From Annona cherimola (taxonomy: Eukaryota; Streptophyta; Magnoliopsida; Magnoliales; Annonaceae): a stretch of DNA of 64,000 nucleotides. Positions 44,914-56,500 of this stretch are shown here, in pieces. Location of the stretch: the NCBI GenBank assembly GCA_030490835.1, contig CM059971.1:27273817-27337816 (forward strand). Direction: 5' to 3'. A program made the position numbers and the translations under genes. The notes under the pieces are model-generated. The model was not told the origin of the DNA and did no database searches. It worked only from the letters and a program-made list of their open reading frames with translations. Each line of letters starts with the position of its first letter. Positions within the stretch are counted from its first letter, which is position 1.

Positions 44914-46482
44914 ATGGCACCTAAAGCTAGACCTCCAAAGAAAGCAGTCTCAAAACCATCTCTAAAGCCTATGCCTAGACCTTCAAGGTCAACAACTGAG
45001 GAAGAGGTGCCCAGAAGGCAAAGAACACCCGCAAAACGGCCAAGAGAGGAACCTTCGACCTCGATGGGTAGACGGGTGCGATTCCAAACTACTCAATCAA
45101 CCGATCGAGCTCCAAGGACTGAAAGCCAACCTGAAAGCTCTTACTCCTCGAGAACTCCAATTAAGAAGGGGCAAGTCTTGAAAATGCCCACAACGTACTT
45201 CAGGACCGAGCAGCAACACTTTCGCTTCTACAGACACTTCTATGAGCGAAAGGTATTCATTCCCAAGATCATAGATTTCAAATTCCTTAACGACTATGAG
45301 TTCGACATAGAAGAGTTGTTGGATTTCCAAGGTTGGATACAACTATTCAAATCCGATGAACGGATCTATCCTGATCTCACAAGACAGTTTTATTATCTAT
45401 GGGACGACACCAAGTTTTGCACTTATGTCAAAAGGACTGAAATACAGTTTGGGAGTAACAACTATCCAGATCAAGACGAAGCCCTGAGAAGAATTGGAAA
45501 CATTCTTCAAGTACCCTTTGATGAAGAGAGGCTTCCCAAGGATCTAACTATGGACAAGATCTACAATGAATTAACAAAAAGCAACAAGTACCATGCAGGC
45601 ACCAAATTCCTGCATTACATGGATCTTCCTCCCAGACTCAGGGTCATCCGTTTGCTAATAGCCCACTGTATCTTGCCAAAAGGAGGCGGAAGAAATCAAC
45701 TCAATCCACAGGAAGCAGTGATCTTGTGGAAATTGGTCAATAAGGTGAAGATCAGTCTTCCTAGACTCTTCCTTGAAGCCCTGGCAAATAAAAAGGAGAA
45801 CCCACGGGGCGTGCTACCGTATGGATCCTGGATCACTTTGATCCTGGAAAGGTGCGATGTAGACATCGACGGGGAACCATATGAAGTTCCAAAGACAACA
45901 AACGCCATCAACAGGGCTCTGCTCCAACGTATGAAGATCAATTTGGAGCAGTTTAGGGATGATAGAATCCGGGAGAAGCTTGGCGAGCCAGTCCGAGAAC
46001 AAGAGGACAATGCACAAGCTGAGGGGGAGCAAGCTCCCGAGGCATCGCCTGAACGGCCTGCATCTCTTATGTCACACGGATCACATTCTCCTCAAGGATC
46101 CGTTGCACCCGAACGCGTGCCGCCTACTTCAGATCAAATGGCTGCACTTCAAAGCATCAAAGACGAGATCATGGATGTTATGGGTCATCAAGAAGATAGG
46201 ATGACTAGCCTGGTTACAGGTGTCATGAATGCTATCACTGATATGCATTCCCGACAAGATCATGCATTCTCGACATTCGGGAACTGCGTACCATCAAATA
46301 TCACCTCGCCTCCGGACGTCACAAGAAGAGGCCTATGCCTGAACTCGATCCATACGAATCGGGTTCAGTTCATAAAGCCGCATCTCCCGATCATGATATC
46401 TCTATCTACTCATCTGCCCAAAATCGTCCCATCAAACCAATCTTATATCCGATCTCTCAATTTCAATTCACAAAATCATTGA
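44914..46482 (+). CDS. Third ORF of Sirevirus-like element (putative plant transposon protein, envelope position)
   Basis: The ATG at 44914 (MAPKARPPKKAVSKP) is preferred over the upstream ATG at 44866 because it follows the CT-rich leader; the protein is then 522 residues. The first 100 residues are basic and Pro/Ser-rich with a nuclear-localisation-like AKRPREEP. The middle (about 110-360) is a globular, aromatic-rich domain (FYRHFYERKVFIPKIIDFKF, LPPRLRVIRLLIAHCILPKG) resembling the putative plant transposon protein domain found in ORFs of this kind. The tail is Gln/Glu/Pro-rich. No signal peptide or clear membrane segment is seen, so an envelope role is not supported. The last 50 or so residues (from about 46280) read less naturally than the neighbouring frame (RELRTIKYHLASGRHKKRPM), suggesting a frameshift near 46275. 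Function unknown. Confidence 0.72.
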   Translation: MAPKARPPKKAVSKPSLKPMPRPSRSTTEEEVPRRQRTPAKRPREEPSTSMGRRVRFQTTQSTDRAPRTESQPESSYSSRTPIKKGQVLKMPTTYFRTEQQHFRFYRHFYERKVFIPKIIDFKFLNDYEFDIEELLDFQGWIQLFKSDERIYPDLTRQFYYLWDDTKFCTYVKRTEIQFGSNNYPDQDEALRRIGNILQVPFDEERLPKDLTMDKIYNELTKSNKYHAGTKFLHYMDLPPRLRVIRLLIAHCILPKGGGRNQLNPQEAVILWKLVNKVKISLPRLFLEALANKKENPRGVLPYGSWITLILERCDVDIDGEPYEVPKTTNAINRALLQRMKINLEQFRDDRIREKLGEPVREQEDNAQAEGEQAPEASPERPASLMSHGSHSPQGSVAPERVPPTSDQMAALQSIKDEIMDVMGHQEDRMTSLVTGVMNAITDMHSRQDHAFSTFGNCVPSNITSPPDVTRRGLCLNSIHTNRVQFIKPHLPIMISLSTHLPKIVPSNQSYIRSLNFNSQNH

Positions 46483-46520
46483 GAATTGATCGATTTTTGA
46501 TAGATTTTTGATAGTTTGAC

Positions 46521-46533
46521 AAAAAGGGGGAGA
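46521..46533 (+). other. Upstream duplicate polypurine tract
   Basis: AAAAAGGGGGAGA, identical to the tract directly before the 3' LTR (46878-46890) and 357 bp upstream of it. Multiple polypurine tracts are a known Sirevirus feature. Confidence 0.75.
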
Positions 46534-46877
46534 TAAAATAGGTGAGTTGAGTAAAATTTTCTTTTGGGTTGGGTAGTTTTGTATCTAGGTTTCATTTTTG
46601 TTTTGTATTGCATTTTGTAAAAATGAAACTTGATATATATATGAAAGATGCTATTAATGAATGTTATGTTTGCTTAATATGTTATGCTTGATTAATAAAG
46701 TATTCAACATGATTTGCTTGAAAGGTATCCAATATGCCAAAATGATATGTTTCTTAGATAATGGTTGAAATTTCAAAAAGCTCTGACCTATATGACAAAT
46801 GCTCTATTTTTCAAAAGACATATGAACATGATTAATGCTTGAAAGGTATCAACTCAAATGAAGTTTTGTCAATCATC
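46534..46877. other. 3' untranslated interior of Copia element
   Basis: AT-rich sequence between the two identical polypurine tracts; no coding sequence. Repeated words such as GCTTGAAAGGTATC (about 46718 and 46837) occur. Confidence 0.5.
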
Positions 46878-46890
46878 AAAAAGGGGGAGA
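46878..46890 (+). other. Polypurine tract (plus-strand primer)
   Basis: AAAAAGGGGGAGA ending one base before the TG of the 3' LTR; primes plus-strand DNA synthesis in LTR elements. Confidence 0.9.
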
Positions 46891-46891
46891 T

Positions 46892-48723
46892 TGTTGGAAA
46901 CAATGTTTAAAACAATAAAAATTGTCCAAATCTTGAGTTTTGATGATTAACAAGAACTAATTTGAGTATATAAAAGGTACTAATGTGTTTGCTAAATGTT
47001 TAAGGAAAGCAAAGAGGTCAAGTCGGTCTTCAAGTCGACTTGGACTTCGACTTGGGTGAAGTCGATCCCAAAGTCGACTCAAATATCGACTTGAGAATGA
47101 ATCCCAAAAGGCAACAGCAGCTGACAGGTGAAGTCGCAGGTCAAGCCGACTCCACTTGCGACTTGGGAAGTCAAGTCGCAGACGAAGTCGACTCCAGCAT
47201 CGACTTCAAACGTGAAAAAATGTCCAGCGTTGATTTTGGGAGCACGAAGCTGCCCAAGTCGCAAACGAAGTCGACTCCAGATGCGACTTGGGTCAAGTCG
47301 CAGACAAGGTCGACTCCAACTTCGACTTGAGGATTTTAGACTTGAAGATTGAAGTTTCAAGCTTATTCCAAGGATCATATTGAACTTGATCAAACCCAAA
47401 TGAGATGAAAAGTTCATTCACAAAGAAACAACTTAAGATTCTTGAAGATCAAAGCTAAGATTCATATTCAATGTTCAAATCAAGTCTATCAAGCCAAGGC
47501 AAATCTTCAAGCTTATTCAAATAAGGCAACACCCAAGTTATGGAGACCAAGTGAGTCCAAGACAAAGCGAGGAACATGCATATATCATGCAAGGACTCAA
47601 ACAGTTCAAAAGTTTTGCAAAGATCAAGCCGAATCAAGAAGATCAAAGCCAAGCTCTTCATAAGGAGAGCTACTCAACATTTAAAGGCACAAGAAGAAGA
47701 AAGACAAGCAAGCAAGAAGTAAACCAAGTTAGGATCATGGTTTCAGCATAAGACCAAGTCAAGTCGACTTCAGGTTCGACTTGAGTCGAAGTCTGAAACC
47801 AAGTCGACTGAAACTCAGACTTGGGGAATTGGAAGAACTGGAGTCGCAGACGAAGTCGACTCCAGATACGACTTGGGTTGCCAAGTCGCAGGCCAAGTCG
47901 ACTCCATCTTCGACTTGGGAATAACGTTCAAATTTTTCGAACGTTGGAGCTCATTTATTGCGCGCCAACAACCTCCACAACGTTCATATTTTCTTCCCTC
48001 TATAAAAGGACCCTCAAATGAACGTGAAAAAACAACAAGATAACACAAGACACTACTACAAAGTTGAAAGAGAGAAAAGAAGTACAAGAAAGGTTACCTA
48101 TTTGCTTTTCTCCATTGTTGAGTGGTCCGTATACATTCTAAGGAAGAAGAAAGCTTCAAGTTGCTAGCGCCTTCATCAATATTCATCCAAAGCTGCTTCT
48201 ACAACTTCTTCCTCATGCTAAATCTGTCTATACAAATTTGTAAAGTGTAGTTTTTGCTCATTTTCATTCTCTTGTAATATTAAACTTGATTTAGCTTGGG
48301 TAGCTAAGATCAAGTGTATGCAAAGTAGTGTGATTGGAGTGTAACTCATCAACTACTTGTGCAGTAAGTTATCTATGCCCCCTAGAGCTAGAATCTAGAA
48401 GAGAGCAAGTGGCTCTAGTTGTATATGCCCCCTAGAGCTGAAATCTAGAAGAGAGCGGTGACTCTAAGTGTATTCGTGGAATACATAGTGGAACCCAAGT
48501 CACAACGGAGTGTGAGCTTGGAAGAGTGGAGTAGGGAAGGTTTGCCCGAACCACTATAAATCTTGTGTTATATTTCTTCTTACTGCTTTATCTTTATTGC
48601 TCTCTAGCTCTTTTCAAAAGGGGATTAATTACTCAAGGGGTTAAGTCTTTATTTACCAAAGATTTTTAAAGAACCCAATTCACCCCTCCCCTCTTGGATT
48701 TTGCCACTAACTCGGGACCAACA
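46892..48723 (+). repeat. 3' LTR of Copia element
   Basis: 1832 bp, the same length as the 5' LTR, offset 9374 bp; begins TGTTGGAAAC and ends GGACCAACA. I count about 15 single-base differences from the 5' copy and no length change. Confidence 0.95.
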
Positions 48724-48806
48724 ATTATTATATCATGTAAATGTATAATTTAAATATGTATATAAAGTCATAAATTCATTTCTTATACGAGCATTACCTA
48801 CTACAT

Positions 48807-50570
48807 TGTGAGGACCAGGTATTTTTATTCTATTTTTATTATAACTTTTCTCTATTTATAAGGTAACTTATGAACATGCTAGTAAGAATTTTACGATATT
48901 AATGGATACATAACATACATGGACACGACATTTAGGAGATGTATAGTGCATATGTGCATGTATGATTAGCGTTCCATTGATGGGCACTACGACTATTGTT
49001 TCCTTCGCAGAGTAGGTACGGGGTTCGACCTGCCCGGTCAGGTCGCGGGGGTCAAGGGGGAGACGCCCCTTGCGGGGGTGCAGGGGGCAGCGCCCCTGAA
49101 GAAAATTTTAATTATTTAAGTCGTAGGAGTGGAAGAGTAAATTACCAAATGCGATTAGACCCGACTCATGCTCCGACCCGTCCTGGACCCGATCCCGACC
49201 CGATGGGGGTTCGATATGAAGCGAAGCCCGCGCGATAGACTCCATTTTCTCACCTCACGCCCGACTGTTTTTCTTCTTCTTCTCTTCCCGATCTCTGCGT
49301 CTTCTCTTCTTTCTCTTCTACTCAGTACGATCTAGCAATAGATCTCTTCGAGAAAACCCTACTGACTGCCTTGAAGGTGATCGATTTGAATCAAGGAAGC
49401 TCCAAATCTCTGCAAGCTAAGCCTAGGGTCGCTGTTTTGGGGAAAATCACGATCGAGGTAAGTAGATGTCGCCCTTTCTCGATTTAGTGATGAAATTTTA
49501 TGTTGAACACGACATGAGGCTAGAGGAAATATGTAGAGCTTGACGACTCTATGGTATTAGGAAATGGGTTCGTAACAGTTAGGGTTTATGGGAAATTTAC
49601 TTTGAATGTGCGATTTTTATGATGTGAAAGATTTCCTAGAAGTTCTTATATTGTTGAAATGTGACGTGAATTGATTTGCCCCAAAAGAGAATACGAATCG
49701 AAGGTTATTTCATTTCGCGCCTATCATGTGTTTGATAAAATGCTTGTGTGACAGATCTATGTGTTGTATCTGAATTGTGTTGATGTTGTATGTGTGGTTT
49801 GCGATGTGTTTCATTGTCTGTTATGTATGATGCGTTATCTCAAATAGTTGGTTGTAAGGGTTGTTCATGGCCCCTGATTGACATGAGGAGAGGGTTGTTC
49901 ATGGCCCTTGATGGACATGAGTAGATGATTGGTTGTGTTGGTCAATTTGTGTGTATGGTTATATGTATACGATCTTGGGAGTGGGTATTGGACCCATGTG
50001 TATTAGCTTCATCACTGTATGAGTATCCATCATTATGCTTATTTGCACTTTGTGCTAACCACTATCTACTTACTGGGTCTATTTAGACTCATATCATTGT
50101 TATTGTGGTTTTAGATCGCAGGCCAGAAGGAGAGCTTAAGGATGGGACAAGTTGAAGATCAAACATGAGAGACCCTAGCACAATATGTTGATTCCAGTTC
50201 TTTTAGACTTGTGCTCTTTTGATAATCATATATGTAGACAATTACTTAGGCGGATTCGTTTTGACAACTTTAATGTATTTGGTATTTCAGATTAGATTAT
50301 AATCCTTGTTGATGCACATATGCATGGCTATTATATCTGTTTGTTGTGTAAGGAAAATATGTAATGATTTCCTTCTATAAAAATGTTCTTATTATATGAA
50401 GATGCAAGTATATAAATAGGATTGAATGTTACAGATGGAAATGTAATGATTATCAGGTCATGTATTCCATATGATCCCTTGTATGTTATGGGGAGATGCT
50501 GCCGAATTTTTCTATGATTGTGTAGCGCCGTTGATTAGTTATTGAGTATTTTTATGAATGGGGCGTTACA
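48807..50570 (+). mobile_element. Solo LTR (gypsy-type), 1.76 kb
   Basis: Begins TGTGAGGACC and ends GGGGCGTTACA, flanked by TACAT (48802-48806 and 50571-50575). No internal element sequence. It contains a GC-rich block with an inverted word pair (GCGGGGGTGCAGGGGGC / GCGCCCC) around 49065-49100, a C/T-rich leader-like tract (49240-49330), a GAGGTAAGT donor-like site at about 49456, and late in the element a CTTACTGGG...GACTCA...GCAGG block shared with the other solo LTRs here. Orientation assigned from that block. It sits 78 bp from the end of the Copia element. Confidence 0.85.
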
Positions 50571-50575
50571 TACAT

Positions 50576-53566
50576 CTACGAATTCTATATTATGGTTTAA
50601 TTATATGTTCTAAAACTGTAATTTAAACTATGTCAAAACTTAGATTGGTAAAAAAATATTTAATTTAAATCATTATTTAATTATGTGTCTCAAAATTAGT
50701 AATTAAGTAAATAATGGTTTAATTATATGTCCCAAAATTATAACAAAATAAAGTTTAATCAAATTGAAATAAAATTGAAATTTAATTTAAACAAATATGA
50801 AAAGTATTAATTAAAATAAATAACTTGCAAAATAAATATTTATAAATCGATGATAAATTATTTATTTCAAATAAATAGTAATAATTATTTTGATATTTTA
50901 CGTCAATGTAAGTACTTTTATTTAATTATTTTCAAAACTCTATAAAGCAAATCAAAATTTAAAACCTTATAACAAATTTAAAATTTTAATTTTAATTTTA
51001 ATTTGATATTAAAACATTTAATTTTTTAATGCCACTTATTTTTTAATCGCCAGAGTATCAGATCGACATTCGCCTTTAATTTTTATAAATTATTGCACGT
51101 GTACAAATTGATTTTCACCGCCAGAGTATGAAGCTTTGGTACTCCATCATCCAGAGGGCGGAAGGCAGCCATGAATCTCCAGCACCGTCTCTTATTTTCT
51201 CTAGATCTAGTGCCTGTAAGCCTCAATCCGACGATCTGAATCATCGTATGGAAAGCTAACAAAAACCCTTGAAGTTCGGTGGGAAAGGTTTCTTCTCCGG
51301 TAACAACTCCAGCAGCCATGGCAACTCGACATTTTCAACCATCAGTATTCTTCTCAAGGGGGTTTTGGCAGATTTGGATGTCACCTTCATTGTCACTAGC
51401 AAAATCCATTAACCTCACTTTTGATTGATGATATGCTTGCAGCAATCTTGAAGCAATCGAGATCTTATATTTGTTCATCTCACCGACCACCTGCCAACTG
51501 AAATTCCCAATCTTCCGATGACCTCCATGAAATTTGATAATAGGAAAAGCATTGCAACGAATCCAGCAGCAACTATAATTTCACCGACAGTTGGTAAGTC
51601 ATTTTCTTCACTGCCATGGAAGAAGGAAGAAAAATGATGGAGAAAGAAAAACGCGGAGTCAGGAAAGAGAGAGAGGAAACGAGAGTTTGGCACTAATTTC
51701 GATATGCCCTTGCATTTTTTGCACTTTTCAAACATGCCCAAATGCATCGCAGCCGTTCAGCCGAAATTGACGGTAGATAGTGAGCTTTTCCCATGAGAGA
51801 ATTGCGAGAAGCGCTTACTATGGATTGGGCCTCATTTATAAGAGCAGAAATTCCTTTTTTCTAGGCCAATCATAATTGTAACTTTTATCAACGCAATCAC
51901 TACGGTAGTTTGATCTACGCAATTGCTTGGTTTCAGAACCTGTTTGCGTTAATTTGGATTGATTTCTCGGCTGGAATTACGTTGCCTGTAATTCACGTTT
52001 TAGAAGCACAGAAGAGCTGGAATTCCATAGCTGACGGTGGACCCTTTTTTATTTATTTATTTTTTCTCTTTTCAACGTTTGCATTTTCTGGAGCTTTTCT
52101 TTGAAATAGCAAGAGTTGTAATGATGTTTAGGTGATCGGCACATGATTTAATTGCATGCTGAATTTTGGACGTCATGCCCTGAACTTGAACGGCACTTGA
52201 AATAGTGGACGGCCAGATAATAATACCAATAATTAATCAATTCTTGCTCATCTGGAGAGCTTTGGATGGTCCTGATCTTTCTTGGGCGGCTGAATTTTTG
52301 TGATGCTTGATTGGTGCAGATTTAACAGCCTAGATGTTTAAAAATTCGCCATAGATAATTATTGTTTGGCCACGCTCGGTCCTGCAAAACAAATAATTTT
52401 AACTATTTATTTCTTATTAAGTGTCTGCCCAACTAATTTTAATATGCTTAATAAATATTCATCAAATAAATCTCAAGCCCACTTATTTCTGTTGTAACAA
52501 ACTTTTAAAAAAATATACCAAAATCATTTAGATAACTTGAAATAAATATTTAATGCTCAAATGCTGCAAAAACATATTTAAAAAAATTTGCACATTATAC
52601 TCAACTAATTACCCACTAAATTGGTTCAAAACACCCAAAAAATATTTTGTTAATTACCAACTATCACCTAAGGTTGTACATATATGATTAAAAGTTAAAA
52701 AAAAAAAGTTTGGAGTCTGCCACAACCTACTGACGTTACTGAAGGGAGTCATGGGATTGTTGAGTTATTTATGAAAGTTTTGCAATAAAATTCATATGGA
52801 CGGGAATTTTTACAAAACTCCTTTGTTGACAAAACCAAACACAGAAATTGTCAATATTTACAACATGCCTGTCCACATTTTTCTCCCTTTCGTGTTGGGC
52901 TCAAGAGCAATTTGGAGCCAATGTTGGCAAGCTCAGTGTCACAACAATGAACTCTTGACTAGAGAAGTGATATGGGTCAAAGGAAGGCCCATCCATAGAC
53001 GTCTTCAAAAGATAGTTGATGACTATGGCGAGCTGGGTTTGAAAAAGCCTCATTCCTGTGCAACTCAGCAATAGGAGGGGCCAAATTAGTGCATCGTTTG
53101 TTTGGGATGCAATTTAGGTTTAGCAAATCTAGTTCAAGGTTGAGATTATTTTAATTCTATTTTCAAAAATTTCTTTCCTACCATATTTTAGTTTGTAAGT
53201 TATAGACCTATTTTACCCTTTTTTTCAATGTCGGATTGATTCTAGTTCCAATTTTGAATGAGTTTTTTAAATTAGTCTTCGTATTATATTTAAAAATTAT
53301 ATTTCTAAAGTAAATTTTATTTGAAAACTTATAATCAATATGACAATAATCTTATTTTAAAATGTATTTATTAAATGTTCTAAATAATAGATGAATGAAA
53401 AAGTTTTATATTTTCAAATATATATTTTTCTTCGAATATATCATATATTTCATAAAAGACATATCAGTCCACTTATTTTCATAAACCGTCTCATGATCAT
53501 AAGTCGACTCATGTTCATGAGCTCAAGTAAAATATATAAAATTGTCTTGATTACATATATGAGTCA
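50576..53566. other. AT-rich intergenic region with scattered open frames
   Basis: 50576-51050 is very AT-rich. A more balanced block at about 51080-51780 has minus-strand frames (51083-51319 MAAGVVTGEETFPTELQG; 51475-51747 with a hydrophobic IIVAAGFVAMLFLLSNFMEV stretch) that might be an old gene's first exon, but I recognise nothing. A 92-codon plus-strand frame (52796-53074) is likewise unrecognised. From 53100 on it is AT-rich again. Confidence 0.35.
51083..51747 (-). pseudogene. Possible decayed gene fragment, family unknown
   Basis: Two minus-strand frames in a region of balanced composition inside AT-rich flanks. The upstream one (51475-51747) holds SRFLSLFPDSAFFFLHHFSS and a hydrophobic segment; the downstream one (51083-51319) starts MAAGVVTGEETFPTELQGFL. 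They are in different frames, no splice model is convincing, and I do not recognise a family. Reported only as a composition anomaly with open frames. Confidence 0.2.
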
Positions 53567-53571
53567 ACCTG

Positions 53572-56500
53572 TGTGGAACTCCAAATTTTATGATCATTTA
53601 TAAAACCCTAAGGTCATGAACCTCGGGTTATTGATTTTTTTTAAATATATAATTTTGTAATATATGGAGTTGAAGGATCGAATAATTAATTTAATAAATA
53701 GTAAACATGAATAGTAGTCATGTGATTAAGATAAAGTGATACATAATCACTTTGGATTAACTTAATCATGAAAAGATAATTGATTGATAATTTTGACAAG
53801 CATGGAGACAAAAAGGGGACTTAATGAGAATTTACAAAAGTTATATTTGGAATTTATAAGAAAATAGAGGGTAATTTATGATTTTATAAATATTAGATAT
53901 GAAAATGAATTTTTACAATTTTTTCAAGAAGGAATTTCAAAATTCCTAATGACACAAATTGAAATTGTTTAAATTTACGGACCTTATGGAAAAATAAAAA
54001 TAAATGAAAAATTTTAGGCTAATTAGGGGCTCTAATTAAGGGCCTATATTCATCCTTACTGTTTTGATTAGATCTAAACATGCATAACTCGGAATCATAT
54101 AAAAATTTAACAGAAAGTACTAAATTATGTGCTCTCTAATCTAGACATATCAGATTATGAAAAATAGTTGTCTAAATTGTTAAACTTGAATGTATTAAAA
54201 AGCGTGCCAAAGTTAATAAATCCCACTGCCATGCACGTACACGTTGATATTTTAAATTTTTTTTATATAATTATTTAGTTAATTAATATCTTAATATATA
54301 TAAGGCCGTTTGAGATGAAACTTTTGAAGCAAACTTATTTTAATATACCCTACATAATGAATGGATTAAATTTTGCAAAATATGTCTACAAATTTTTAAA
54401 ATGAAATTTTATGCCAAAATATGATTTTAATTAAATTAAAATATGTACTTAGCTTCAATTGAGGTGAAATTTTATGGGTAATCCTATTTTAACATGCTCA
54501 ATTTAATGAAGGAATAAAATTTTGGAAAACATGTCTCCAAAATTTTAAAATGAGACTTTTTATCCAAACATGAATTAGTTTATTAAAATAAAATAGAAAT
54601 TTTTTTCAAAAATCCGAAAGGTAAATTTTGTGAACAATTGTATATATATTAATAAGAAAATTTTTCATAATATATAGATGTGTATATACATAGTTATGAA
54701 TTAATTTATTAATGTTAAAATCAACCGTTTAAAAAAAAAATTTTGCATGAAGAATATCACACTGGCAGACGGTGCATGTAATGGACGGTTGCTGGAATGC
54801 TCAAAATACAACAGGTGGAACGGTGACCATGCGTTAAATTAAATTTCAACCATGGTCAACCGATTAATGGAGTATATAAAAGGGGCCAGCTGCTGGGCGT
54901 TTAAAAAAAAAGGGTACGTTGCTGAATGTTTCAACGAGGCCGGGTGCTATTTAATTCTTTGCTTTTATTTTCTAATTGAATTATATATTTACTTCTGGAA
55001 TGGATGTACTGTTGCAAACAGATTTTTATTTCTGTCATAATCATGATTAAATAAAAGGAAGAATAGGTTAATCTTAATTGTTATTTCAAATCTAGAGGTT
55101 ATGTCATGTTAGAAACGAAAATATGAACGAGCTAGTAAATGAATGATTTTTTCCATGAAACTTTTTGTAAAATCTCATTATATTATTATTAAGGAACGAC
55201 CAAAATTTCAGCTTAAAATATTAAGTGTGTTGCAAATTAAAAATCCGAGAATATTAAATTAAACAGGGTAAAATGGGTGACAGGATCAGCTGTAGTAAAT
55301 GATTTTTCATAATTTGTTTAGATGAAATTTTAATCTGAAATTTTGATATGATGTACAAGATATTATTTTTATCACGAAAAATATTAAATATGATTTTTTG
55401 ATGACATACGTTTGGTTTAAAAATAACGTGATTAGGGCTATTCCTAATTTTACAACACCGTCCAGCACAGTGAAAATGTCAAAATAAATATATAATGTTA
55501 ATATTTCTTGCTGAAATTTTTATTAGTGTTAATTCATGTAGTTATTGATGTATGATAGAAATTTTAGAGTTAAATACCTTGATTTGATTATAAATCAAGA
55601 TTTAGATAAATTAGTACACCTGATTTCAGCAAATGTGGACAGTCTGAGAAATAATCAAAAATAAATATGAAAACTAAGTAAAAGTGATCCAAATTAATAT
55701 ATATGTTAGGAAAGAGTGTAATAAAAGATTAAGGATAGCAAGAATGATTAATAACTGATGTTATAATATGTATATGGAATTAATGAATAAATAAGAAGAT
55801 GAAACTTAGTGAAAATAAGAAAACAAAGGCTATTTTGGAATTTAATAATGAGTTCTTAAATGGAATTTATTTTTATTATAATTCGTAAACAAGGTTTACA
55901 AAAAGGGTACAAATTTATGATCACTAAGTAAGTGATTAAGTACCTAAGATGTGATTTTAGAAAATATGGATGAAGGTTAAATGTAATATATAGGGCTGTT
56001 TGAGGGAAATTACAAAAATTATAAAAAGTTTAGACCCAAATTATAAGCCCTTACCCTTAAGCAAATATCTTGAGAGATTTTCTTAAATAATATTTCAATT
56101 ATAGAAAATATATGCTAAGTATAAAATGCTAAAATCCAAGATGTTAGATTTAGCTAAGTGTTACAAATCCTAAGTAGGATTTGAAAAATTAACCCTTAAA
56201 TAATGATGTCAAAATAAATGGAATGGTTAGACCTTGAAACAAGTTCAACCAAATGAAGATAAGAGTGGTTGGTGTTAGCCAAATATGAAAATATGGTTAG
56301 AAGATAATTATATTGAATTTATGGAAAAAAGAAGATAAACGACTTATTTGAATTTGTGATATCAAATGACTTAGGAAGTTCATAAGCAATTGTCTTAAGA
56401 AGTTGACCAAAAGAAGTAAAACAAGTGTTACAGATGGCATTGATAAGTGAGAGATGGTAAACATAAGTTAATTGGAACAGGGTGAGGACAATATTGAACT

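Larger units (their letters stand above)
37518..48723 (+). mobile_element. Sirevirus-like Ty1/Copia retrotransposon, 11.2 kb, nearly complete
   Basis: Two 1832-bp LTRs (37518-39349 and 46892-48723) are flanked by the 5-bp duplication ATTAT (37513-37517 and 48724-48728). Order: 5' LTR, initiator-tRNA-Met primer site, gag, pol (protease, integrase, reverse transcriptase, RNase H; integrase before RT is the Copia order), a third ORF, polypurine tract, 3' LTR. Size, the long gag with zinc knuckles and coiled coil, the extra ORF after pol, doubled polypurine tracts and palindromic arrays upstream of the LTR TATA box all fit the Sirevirus (SIRE/Maximus) lineage. I count about 15 LTR-LTR differences by eye (about 0.8 percent), so the insertion is recent. 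Two premature stops in pol make this copy non-autonomous. Confidence 0.95.

Noticed and set aside
44372..44965. 197-codon Ser/Leu-rich ORF after pol
   Set aside because: It covers the palindrome cluster and the CT-rich leader and overlaps the third ORF in another frame; composition explains it.
51083..51319. Confident host gene
   Set aside because: Open frame and balanced composition only; no domain, no splice model, so kept as a low-confidence fragment.
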